Shown: in pieces, positions 6,564 to 18,751 of the stretch | Position numbering within the stretch: position 1 is the stretch's first letter | Layout: each line of letters begins with the position of its first letter | From: Bacillota bacterium | Lineage (GTDB): Bacteria > Bacillota > Clostridia > Christensenellales > CAG-138 | Length of the DNA stretch: 18,751 bases | NCBI GenBank assembly: GCA_023426265.1 | Contig: JAFABA010000112.1 | Location: 1 to 18,751, forward strand | Reading direction: 5' to 3' | Program-made: the position numbers and the translations under genes | Notes under the pieces: model-generated | Told to the model about the DNA's origin: nothing | What the model saw: only the letters and a program-made list of their open reading frames with translations | Databases searched by the model: none

Positions 6564-6755
6564 CTGCACATGTATGGGATGATGTGCGCCTTTTCCCTTT
6601 TTGGCGAAAGCGGGGCAATAAGGTTTATATGATCACCCATTTGGCAATACTCCAAACGGTACATTGGCAAAAGCGCCCATGCTGCCGGGGTTTGGGGTGG
6701 GCACTTTCTTATTTGAATCATTTTGATGCGTATGCATCGGTTAGGAGTGAACGCG
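6564..6755 (+). promoter_or_regulatory. Structured rpoB leader with attenuator-like stem
   Basis: The predicted 5' UTR can fold a terminator-like stem: AAAG and GCCCA (6670-6673, 6675-6679) with TGGGC and CTTT (6698-6702, 6704-6707), followed by CTTATTT. CCAAAC (6652-6657) can pair with GTTTGG (6690-6695) inside its loop, and TTGG (6641-6644) with CCAA (6652-6655), giving possible alternative folds. TTGGCAA occurs twice (6641-6647 and 6664-6670). This resembles attenuation control seen ahead of rpl/rpo operons. I cannot assign it to a named leader family. Confidence 0.4.
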
Positions 6756-10469
<3,714 letters not shown>

Positions 10470-10492
10470 GTGCGGGAAGGGAGAGACACGAA

Positions 10493-14014
<3,522 letters not shown>

Positions 14015-14025
14015 GGGAGAGCGCC

Positions 14026-14772
14026 ATGAAACGTGTGATCACCAACGAAAAGTGCAGGCTCTACCATACCCCGCACTGCGATCTTCTCAATATGCCCTCC
14101 TGCGAGGTTTGCATCATGAACGGCAAGGACGAGGAGAGCGAGCAGGTCGCCCATGATTTGGACGTACTGTCCTCCCTGCTGCCCGAAGGCGGCATACACC
14201 CGCTCTTTGACACCGACGAATGCAGGCTTTGCAAAAAGCCGCATCCCAATAAGCGCGCCTACTACGGGCTGATGGACCTGGGGCATGTGGAACCCAAGCG
14301 CACCAAGCGCTCCATCATCGGCCTCAAGATCAAATCGGCGGTCGGCTCCCTTTTGCCGGTGCAAATCTCTGTATGTAACGCCTGCCGCAAGCGCATCCTA
14401 ACGTTGGAGTATCTGCCCATACTGCTGCCGCTGTTTGTGGGCATACTCACGCTGATCGCGCTGATGCTGCCCGGCGTATCCGACGCGTTGGAGCGCATCG
14501 CGATGCTGGTGCCGTTTGCGCTGTTTCTCGTATTGGTGGTTGTCTCGGCCATCGTGGGCCGGGTGCTTTCCAATGTGCTTGAAAAACGCTACGCGAAGCA
14601 GACGGAACTGGACCCGTTCAACCTGCCCATTCTCCGGCAGATGAAGGAGACCGGCTGGTTCCCCATCAACGTCAACGGCAAGCGCCTCCGGCTGGTATTT
14701 GTAAAGAAGCGCATGCATATGGGTGTGGGTACCGGAACGCCCGAGGATGCGATCTGCCCCGTGGAGCAATAG
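14026..14772 (+). CDS. Unrecognised Cys-rich membrane protein between rpoC and the L7Ae gene
   Basis: 248 residues that I do not recognise. A cytosolic-looking N-terminal part carries paired cysteines suggestive of metal sites: C10, H14, H17, C18, C26 and C29; then C66-R-L-C69 with H73; then C117-N-A-C120. Two hydrophobic helices follow (about 130-149 and 158-179), and a basic C-terminal domain ends with C244. The start is secure: AAGGGAG (14013-14019) lies six bases before the ATG. It begins 11 bases after rpoC and is probably translated from the rpoBC transcript. Base composition and codon use look like its neighbours, so recent transfer is not evident. No catalytic motif is visible. It could be a zinc-ribbon membrane adaptor, but that is inference. 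Confidence 0.85.
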   Translation: MKRVITNEKCRLYHTPHCDLLNMPSCEVCIMNGKDEESEQVAHDLDVLSSLLPEGGIHPLFDTDECRLCKKPHPNKRAYYGLMDLGHVEPKRTKRSIIGLKIKSAVGSLLPVQISVCNACRKRILTLEYLPILLPLFVGILTLIALMLPGVSDALERIAMLVPFALFLVLVVVSAIVGRVLSNVLEKRYAKQTELDPFNLPILRQMKETGWFPINVNGKRLRLVFVKKRMHMGVGTGTPEDAICPVEQ

Positions 14773-14812
14773 CCCCCGCTGCGCGTAACTGTGCGGTTGC
14801 CTAAAAAAGGTT

Positions 14813-14841
14813 TTGACAACACCCCGACTGGATGATAAAAT
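14813..14841 (+). promoter_or_regulatory. Strong sigma-A promoter for the L7Ae-rpsL-rpsG section
   Basis: A perfect TTGACA (14813-14818), a 17-bp spacer and TAAAAT (14836-14841), with TGA upstream as an extended -10. It shares the exact 13-mer TGATAAAATACGC with carD P1. Predicted initiation is near 14847-14849, inside the left arm of a 12-bp inverted repeat. Confidence 0.82.
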
Positions 14842-14892
14842 ACGCATGGTGCGCCTTTACGGGACGTTTGTTCTCCCAAAGCACCATGCGTA
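14841..14892 (+). promoter_or_regulatory. Perfect 12-bp inverted repeat over the transcription start of the L7Ae gene
   Basis: TACGCATGGTGC (14841-14852) is repeated inverted at 14881-14892. The 28-base interior can pair further: CTTT with AAAG, and GGGA (14861-14864) with TCCC (14874-14877). The left arm begins on the last base of the -10 element. As DNA it could be an operator. As RNA it would give a 5'-terminal hairpin with only part of the left arm present. There is no T-run, so it is not a terminator. Confidence 0.6.
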
Positions 14893-14958
14893 TCTTACTT
14901 TCCCTTGATTTTTCGGGGGAAAACGGGATGCGCGGGTCAGGCGAAAGGGGCGTATGGA

Positions 14959-15210
14959 ATGGCGGACCGTTTGCAGAACGCCGTGGTCGGCACCAAGCAG
15001 GTGCTCAAGGCTTTGGAAGCGGGCACGCTCGGGCGCGTGTACATCGCGCTGGATACGGAGCCGTACCTGCAGAACAGGCTGCGCGCTGCATGCGAGGCAC
15101 ACGGTATGGCCGTGGAAACGGTGAATACCATGCGGGAGCTTGGCGTGCTGTGCGGCATTGAAGTCGGCGCTGCATGCGCGGGAGTTCGCGTGATACAGCC
15201 GCCGCAATAA
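14959..15210 (+). CDS. rplGB: L7Ae/YbxF-family ribosomal (K-turn-binding) protein
   Basis: An 83-residue protein of the L7Ae/L30e/S12e/Gadd45 fold, the same size as Bacillus YbxF (82). Family markers are VVGTKQVLKALEAG (residues 9-22) and the C-terminal LGVLCGIEVGAACAGV, which lies next to the RNA-binding loop. Homologues bind kink-turn RNA; the role of YbxF in the ribosome is less clear. Its place between rpoC and rpsL is the usual Bacillus order, except for the inserted membrane-protein gene. The ATG at 14959 has AAAGGGG (14944-14950) at good spacing; the in-frame upstream start at 14905 has none. Its last codons belong to a 26-base repeat copied again after the stop. Confidence 0.9.
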   Translation: MADRLQNAVVGTKQVLKALEAGTLGRVYIALDTEPYLQNRLRAACEAHGMAVETVNTMRELGVLCGIEVGAACAGVRVIQPPQ

Positions 15211-15252
15211 TATGAAGGCTATAGTCGAAGCCGGCGCTGCATGCGCGGGAGT
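15160..15252 (+). repeat. 26-bp near-perfect direct repeat duplicating the L7Ae gene tail
   Basis: The 26 bases at 15160-15185, coding for EVGAACAGV, recur at 15227-15252 with one mismatch (25/26), a 67-base offset. The core 12-mer GCGCTGCATGCG occurs at 15167 and 15234, and once more at 15083 within the same gene. The offset is not a multiple of three, so the second copy is in another frame relative to the gene. Confidence 0.8.
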
Positions 15253-15262
15253 GTGCAAGTAG
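15212..15262 (+). pseudogene. 16-codon micro-ORF, duplicated remnant of the L7Ae C-terminus
   Basis: ATG to TAG encodes MKAIVEAGAACAGVCK, which repeats the conserved GAACAGV tail of the L7Ae protein. It begins one base after that gene's stop (TAATATG), so translation could only come from termination-reinitiation; no SD is visible. It is most simply a decayed partial tandem duplication. A functional short peptide is possible but unsupported. Confidence 0.4.
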
Positions 15263-15478
15263 CCTTAAACACCGGTTAACAGCCGGATGCGCTTCAAAAG
15301 CGCCGCAATCATTCGTTGATCTCTCCCTCAAGGGGTTGCAGGGAGTTTTCTTGACACATAGATACCGCGGCAGGGAGCCGCAGCGCGTTGCACTGCCAGA
15401 GAGCCTATTGGCCAATGCTGAAGGCCGGGCGCTGGCCCCGAACGAAAAAGCGACTGGATAATATTAGGAGGAAATAGA
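15263..15478 (+). promoter_or_regulatory. Structured leader of rpsL with attenuator-like stem
   Basis: Stems visible: GCGCTT/AAGCGC (15289-15294/15298-15303, loop CAA); CTCCCT/AGGGAG (15323-15328/15340-15345) followed by TTTTCTT, an intrinsic terminator or attenuator; GCGGC/GCCGC (15367-15371/15377-15381); and the 10-bp palindrome ATTGGCCAAT (15407-15416). A strong SD (AGGAGG) precedes rpsL. The density of stems suggests leader control of the r-protein genes. I do not recognise a known r-protein leader class. Confidence 0.4.
15323..15352 (+). terminator. Intrinsic terminator/attenuator between L7Ae and rpsL
   Basis: CTCCCT (15323-15328) pairs with AGGGAG (15340-15345) around an 11-base loop and is followed by TTTTCTT. 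The stem is only 6 bp, so partial readthrough into rpsL is expected. That would be needed, since no complete promoter is visible downstream. Confidence 0.5.
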
Positions 15479-15853
15479 ATGCCTACGATCAACCAATTGA
15501 TCCGCAAGGGCAGGGAGCAGGTGGAGTACAAGTCCAACTCCCCCATACTCAAGAAGCGTCCCCAGCGCAGGGGCGTTTGCACCGCCGTGCGTACCATGAC
15601 CCCGAAAAAGCCGAACTCCGCTCTGCGTAAGATCGCCCGTATCCGTCTGACGGACGGCCTCGAGGGTACCGCTTACATCCCCGGCATCGGCCACAACCTG
15701 CAGGAGCACTCCGTTGTGCTCATCCGCGGCGGCCGCGTAAAGGATCTGCCGGGCGTCAGGTATCACATCATCCGCGGCGCGCTCGATACTGCCGGCGTTG
15801 CAAAGCGCATGCAGTCCCGCTCCTTGTACGGCGCAAAGCGCCCGAAGAAGTAA
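15479..15853 (+). CDS. rpsL: 30S ribosomal protein S12
   Basis: A 124-residue S12, which sits at the decoding centre and controls accuracy. The sequence is canonical: [67 protein letters not shown] and [17 protein letters not shown]. The lysines whose mutation gives streptomycin resistance are wild type: K43 in TPKKPNS and the lysine of [15 protein letters not shown] sits about eight bases before the ATG. It is the first gene of the classical str set, with rpsG 15 bases downstream and the rpsG SD overlapping its stop codon. Confidence 0.98.
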   Translation: MPTINQLIRKGREQVEYKSNSPILKKRPQRRGVCTAVRTMTPKKPNSALRKIARIRLTDGLEGTAYIPGIGHNLQEHSVVLIRGGRVKDLPGVRYHIIRGALDTAGVAKRMQSRSLYGAKRPKK

Positions 15854-15868
15854 GGAGGAATATAGACT

Positions 15869-16339
15869 ATGCCAAGACGTGGTTTTATACCCAAGCGCGA
15901 AGTGCTTGCGGATCCCATTTATAACAGCGTCGTCGTGACCAAGCTTATCAACCAGGTCATGCTCGACGGCAAGCGCGGCACCGCGCAGAAGGCCTGCTAC
16001 GGCGCGTTCGATATCGTGCGTGAAAAGACTGGCCGGGAGCCCCTTGAAGTGTTTACACAGGCCATGGGCAATATCATGCCCGTGCTGGAAGTCAAGGCCC
16101 GCCGCGTGGGCGGCGCCACCTACCAGGTCCCCATCGAGATTCGCCCGGAGCGCCGTCAGACGCTGGGACTTCGCTGGCTCGTGGCCTACTCCCGCAACCG
16201 CGGTGAGCGTACGATGATGCAGCGCCTTGCGGGCGAGATCATGGATGCCGCCAACCAGACCGGCAACGCCTTCAAGAAGAAGGAAGACACCCACAAGATG
16301 GCCGAAGCCAACAAGGCGTTCGCAAACTATCGCTGGTAA
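15869..16339 (+). CDS. rpsG: 30S ribosomal protein S7
   Basis: A 156-residue S7, the assembly initiator of the 30S head, which binds the 3' domain of 16S rRNA. The sequence is full length and typical: [71 protein letters not shown] and a C-terminal [22 protein letters not shown] at 15852-15859 overlaps the rpsL stop, so the pair is tightly coupled. An intrinsic terminator follows 11 bases after the stop. Confidence 0.98.
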   Translation: MPRRGFIPKREVLADPIYNSVVVTKLINQVMLDGKRGTAQKACYGAFDIVREKTGREPLEVFTQAMGNIMPVLEVKARRVGGATYQVPIEIRPERRQTLGLRWLVAYSRNRGERTMMQRLAGEIMDAANQTGNAFKKKEDTHKMAEANKAFANYRW

Positions 16340-16349
16340 GCCGAAGGTT

Positions 16350-16385
16350 CGCGGATACGGCCTTGCCGTATCCGCGGTTTGTTTT
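16350..16385 (+). terminator. Strong intrinsic terminator between rpsG and fusA
   Basis: CGCGGATACGGC (16350-16361) pairs perfectly over 12 bp with 16365-16376 around a 3-base loop, followed by GTTTGTTTT. It is the best-formed terminator in the window, and it lies inside what is normally one str operon. No clear promoter appears between it and fusA, so partial readthrough or an unrecognised promoter must supply fusA. Confidence 0.82.
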
Positions 16386-16429
16386 CATGTGAAAGAACTA
16401 CCCTTTTGATCCATTGGAGGAAAGATTTT

Positions 16430-16486
16430 TTGTTTATGGTTACTACTCATTGTCCCTTTAACGGAAAGGAACGTGCCCATGCCTAG
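16430..16486 (+). CDS. Candidate leader peptide overlapping the fusA start
   Basis: An 18-codon ORF from TTG 16430 to TAG 16484-16486 would encode [23 protein letters not shown] at 16416-16420 is nine bases before the TTG; an internal ATG at 16436 is 15 bases away, too far. The ORF covers the fusA SD (GGAAAGGA, 16463-16470) and stops eight bases inside fusA, an arrangement that would couple fusA translation to it. There is no homology support, and it could be chance. Confidence 0.35.
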   Translation: MFMVTTHCPFNGKERAHA

Positions 16487-18551
16487 ACAGACATCCCTGG
16501 AAATGACCAGAAACATAGGCATTATGGCGCATATCGACGCCGGAAAGACCACGACCACCGAACGTATCCTTTTTTACACGGGCAAGATCCACAAGGTGGG
16601 CGAGGTGCATGAAGGCGCCGCTACGATGGATTTCATGGTGCAGGAGCAGGAACGCGGCATCACCATCGCTTCCGCAGCAACCACCGCCTACTGGCGGGAG
16701 CACCGCATCAACATCATCGACACGCCGGGCCATGTGGACTTTACCGTTGAAGTGGAGCGTTCTTTGCGCGTGCTCGACGGCGCTGTGGCAGTATTCTGCG
16801 CCAAGGGCGGCGTGGAGCCGCAAAGCGAAACCGTTTGGCGCCAGGCGACCAAGTATGGCGTCCCCCGTATCGCCTACGTCAACAAAATGGACATCACCGG
16901 CGCGGACTTTTTTAATGTCGTAAAAATGATGCGGGAACGCCTGGGTGCGAACGCCGTGCCCATACAGATTCCCATCGGCGCGGAAGCGGACTTCCGCGGC
17001 ATCATCGACCTCATCAAAATGAAGGCCGAGGTCTATTACGACGACATGGGCGTGGATATCCGCGAAGAAGAGATTCCCAAGGATATGCTGGGCCTTTGCG
17101 AGGAATACCGCGCAAAACTTGTGGAAGCCGTTGCGGAACAGGACGAAGCGCTGCTGGAAAAATACTTAAGCGGCGAAGACTTCACCGCGGACGAAATCCG
17201 TACCTGCTTACGAAAAGCCGCCATCGCGAACACCGTCGTGCCCGTATGCTGCGGCACATCCTACCGCAACAAGGGCGTACAGCTGCTGCTGGACGCGATT
17301 GTGGACTACCTGCCCTCTCCGCTTGATATCCCGCCCGCGCAGGGCAAGGAAGTGGACGGGGAAGGTATCGTCACAACCGAGCTTTCGGATACCGCACCGG
17401 TCGCCGCGCTTGCATTCAAGATCGTCACCGACCCGTATGTCGGCAAGCTGACGTTTTTCCGCATGTACAGCGGCACGCTCAAGAGCGGAACGTATGTCTA
17501 TAATGCCTCTAAGGGCAAACGCGAACGCGTGGGCCGCATCCTGCTGATGCACGCCAGCGCCCGCACCGAGGTGGAAGAGGTGTACGCAGGCGATATCGCC
17601 GCAATCGGCGGGTTCAAGGATACCTCTACGGGCGACACGCTCTGCGACGAACAGAAGCCGCTGCTGCTCGAGTCCATGGAATTCCCGGACCCCGTTATCC
17701 GTGTGGCCATCGAGCCCAAGACCAAGGCCGGGCAGGATAAGATGACGCTTGCGCTTGTGAAGCTTGCGGAGGAAGACCCTACGTTCAAGACCTATACGGA
17801 TCAGGAAACGGGGCAGACCATCATCGCGGGCATGGGCGAGCTGCATCTGGAAATCATCGTGGACCGGTTGATCCGCGAGTTCCGCGTGGAGGCCACCGTG
17901 GGCAAACCCCAGGTCGCCTACCGCGAAACCATCACCAAGGGCGTCAAGGCCGAGGGCCGCTATGTGCGCCAGACCGGCGGCCATGGCCAGTACGGCCACT
18001 GCGTTGTGGAGTTTTCGCCGCAGGAGCCCGGCGCCGGGTATGCGTTTGAAAACCTTACGGTCGGCGGCGTAATTCCCAAGGAATACATCCCGGCCATCGA
18101 CCAGGGCATACAGGAGGCCGCCCGCAGCGGGCCCCTTGGCGGGTTCGAGCTGGTGGACTTCAAGGCGACGCTGCTTGACGGCAGCTACCACGAGGTGGAT
18201 AGTAGCGAGCTTGCTTACAAGATCGCGGGCTCTCTCGCGCTGAAGGAAGCGACATCTAAGGCCGCGCCCGTGCTGCTTGAGCCCATGATGAAGGTGGAGG
18301 TCATCGTGCCCGAGGACTACATGGGCGACGTCATAGGCAACATCAACGCGCGTCGTGGCCGCATCGAAGGCATGGAAGCGCGCGGCAACGGCCAGGCGAT
18401 CCACGGCATGTGCCCGCTGTCCGAAATGTTCGGCTATGCGACGGATCTGAGAAGCCGCACGCAGGGCCGCGGCACGTTCACCATGCAGTTTGACCACTAT
18501 GAGGAAGTGCCCACCAACGTCGCCGCCAAGGTGACAGGGAAAGGGCGCTAA
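16479..18551 (+). CDS. fusA: Translation elongation factor G
   Basis: A 690-residue EF-G, the GTPase that drives ribosomal translocation and, with RRF, recycling. The G domain has AHIDAGKT (residues 17-24), the RGITI switch, DTPGH (81-85, with the catalytic H85) and NKMD (135-138). Domains II to V follow, with [14 protein letters not shown] in domain [16 protein letters not shown] and [12 protein letters not shown] in IV, and [20 protein letters not shown] in V. Length and motifs are those of the canonical factor. The ATG at 16479 is preferred over a GTG at 16473 because GGAAAGGA (16463-16470) leaves eight bases to the ATG and only two to the GTG. Confidence 0.97.
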   Translation: MPRQTSLEMTRNIGIMAHIDAGKTTTTERILFYTGKIHKVGEVHEGAATMDFMVQEQERGITIASAATTAYWREHRINIIDTPGHVDFTVEVERSLRVLDGAVAVFCAKGGVEPQSETVWRQATKYGVPRIAYVNKMDITGADFFNVVKMMRERLGANAVPIQIPIGAEADFRGIIDLIKMKAEVYYDDMGVDIREEEIPKDMLGLCEEYRAKLVEAVAEQDEALLEKYLSGEDFTADEIRTCLRKAAIANTVVPVCCGTSYRNKGVQLLLDAIVDYLPSPLDIPPAQGKEVDGEGIVTTELSDTAPVAALAFKIVTDPYVGKLTFFRMYSGTLKSGTYVYNASKGKRERVGRILLMHASARTEVEEVYAGDIAAIGGFKDTSTGDTLCDEQKPLLLESMEFPDPVIRVAIEPKTKAGQDKMTLALVKLAEEDPTFKTYTDQETGQTIIAGMGELHLEIIVDRLIREFRVEATVGKPQVAYRETITKGVKAEGRYVRQTGGHGQYGHCVVEFSPQEPGAGYAFENLTVGGVIPKEYIPAIDQGIQEAARSGPLGGFELVDFKATLLDGSYHEVDSSELAYKIAGSLALKEATSKAAPVLLEPMMKVEVIVPEDYMGDVIGNINARRGRIEGMEARGNGQAIHGMCPLSEMFGYATDLRSRTQGRGTFTMQFDHYEEVPTNVAAKVTGKGR

Positions 18552-18563
18552 CCCCAAAAGGCA

Positions 18564-18591
18564 TTGAAAGCGCACCGGAAGTGCGTATAAC
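18564..18591 (+). promoter_or_regulatory. Candidate tuf promoter
   Basis: TTGAAA (18564-18569), a 16-bp spacer and TATAAC (18586-18591), each five of six matches to consensus. The predicted start near 18598 is about 27 bases before tuf. A small stem, GCGCAC/GTGCGT (18570-18575/18581-18586), occupies the spacer. tuf may thus be expressed above fusA. Confidence 0.5.
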
Positions 18592-18624
18592 AGAAATAAC
18601 CAGTATTTAGGAGGAATGACTACC

Positions 18625-18751
18625 ATGGCAAAGGCAAAATTCGAGCGTACGAAACCGCACGTAAACATCGGCACCATCGGCCACGTTGACCACGGCAAGA
18701 CGACCCTGACGGCGGCCATCACGATGGCGCTTGCGCAGTCCGGCAACGCGG
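18625..18751 (+). CDS. tuf: Translation elongation factor Tu (partial, 5' end)
   Basis: The first 42 codons are present before the window ends. [19 protein letters not shown] followed by [13 protein letters not shown] is the invariant start of EF-Tu, with the P-loop GHVDHGKT at residues 19-26. EF-Tu delivers aminoacyl-tRNA to the ribosome. AGGAGG (18609-18614) lies ten bases before the ATG at 18625; an in-frame ATG at 18616 is only one base from it, so the family-conserved MAKAKFER start is taken. It follows fusA by 73 bases in the usual order. Confidence 0.96.
   Translation, partial: MAKAKFERTKPHVNIGTIGHVDHGKTTLTAAITMALAQSGNA

Noticed and set aside
6564..6755. Assignment of the rpoB leader to the L10 (rplJ) leader family
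   Set aside because: The position is tempting, but rplJ is absent and I cannot verify the conserved motif by eye; a covariance-model search would decide.
14846..14908. A 20-codon leaderless ORF starting at the predicted L7Ae transcription start
   Set aside because: The ATG would need a start site unusually close to the -10, it lies in the inverted repeat, and its peptide shows nothing notable.
15351..15380. TTGACA upstream of rpsL as a possible promoter
   Set aside because: The -35 is perfect but no -10-like hexamer lies 15-19 bases downstream; the T-rich bases are better explained as the terminator tail.
16386..16430. A fusA promoter after the rpsG terminator
   Set aside because: TTGATC at 16406-16411 has no -10-like partner at acceptable spacing; nothing better was found.
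17208..18746. Long open frame on the minus strand opposite fusA and tuf (512 codons)
   Set aside because: A shadow of two unmistakable conserved genes; no start signals and low-complexity His/Ala/Arg composition.

Overview
The window comes from a Gram-positive, fairly GC-rich member of the Clostridia. The reasons are the gene order (mreB-mreC-mreD-mrdA; carD-yacL; rpoB-rpoC-[hypothetical]-L7Ae/YbxF-rpsL-rpsG-fusA-tuf), the YbxF-type L7Ae protein between rpoC and rpsL as in Bacillus, strong SD sequences, TTG starts on rpoC and yacL, and sigma-A promoters with TGN extended -10 elements. The genus cannot be fixed from the sequence. All convincing genes lie on the + strand. I see no tRNA, rRNA, IS element, CRISPR array or phage gene.

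Layout. (1) 1-4541: cell-shape and elongasome cluster: the 3' end of mreB, a 422-bp gap packed with hairpins, then mreC, mreD and an unusually long PBP2 (mrdA). (2) 4542-6331: carD, an RNA-polymerase-binding regulator with two tandem promoters, and yacL, a membrane PIN-TRAM protein. (3) 6332-6755: a second hairpin cluster, a strong promoter and a structured leader before rpoB. (4) 6756-14014: rpoB and rpoC. (5) 14026-14772: an unrecognised Cys-rich two-helix membrane protein inserted in the str region. (6) 14773-18751: L7Ae with its own promoter and 5' hairpin, a structured rpsL leader, rpsL, rpsG, an intrinsic terminator, fusA preceded by a candidate leader peptide, and the 5' end of tuf with a likely promoter.

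Functionally the window is mostly core machinery: wall elongation, transcription and translation. The coding genes are orthodox apart from the Cys-rich membrane protein, the roughly 100-residue insertion and Zn-type motif in PBP2, and the duplicated tail of the L7Ae gene. The most unexplained material is non-coding. It comprises two dense hairpin clusters, one with minus-strand terminator signals and a pair of mirror-image hairpins; a perfect inverted repeat over the L7Ae transcription start; attenuator-like stems before rpoB and rpsL; and a short ORF coupled to fusA. None of these can be proven functional from sequence alone.
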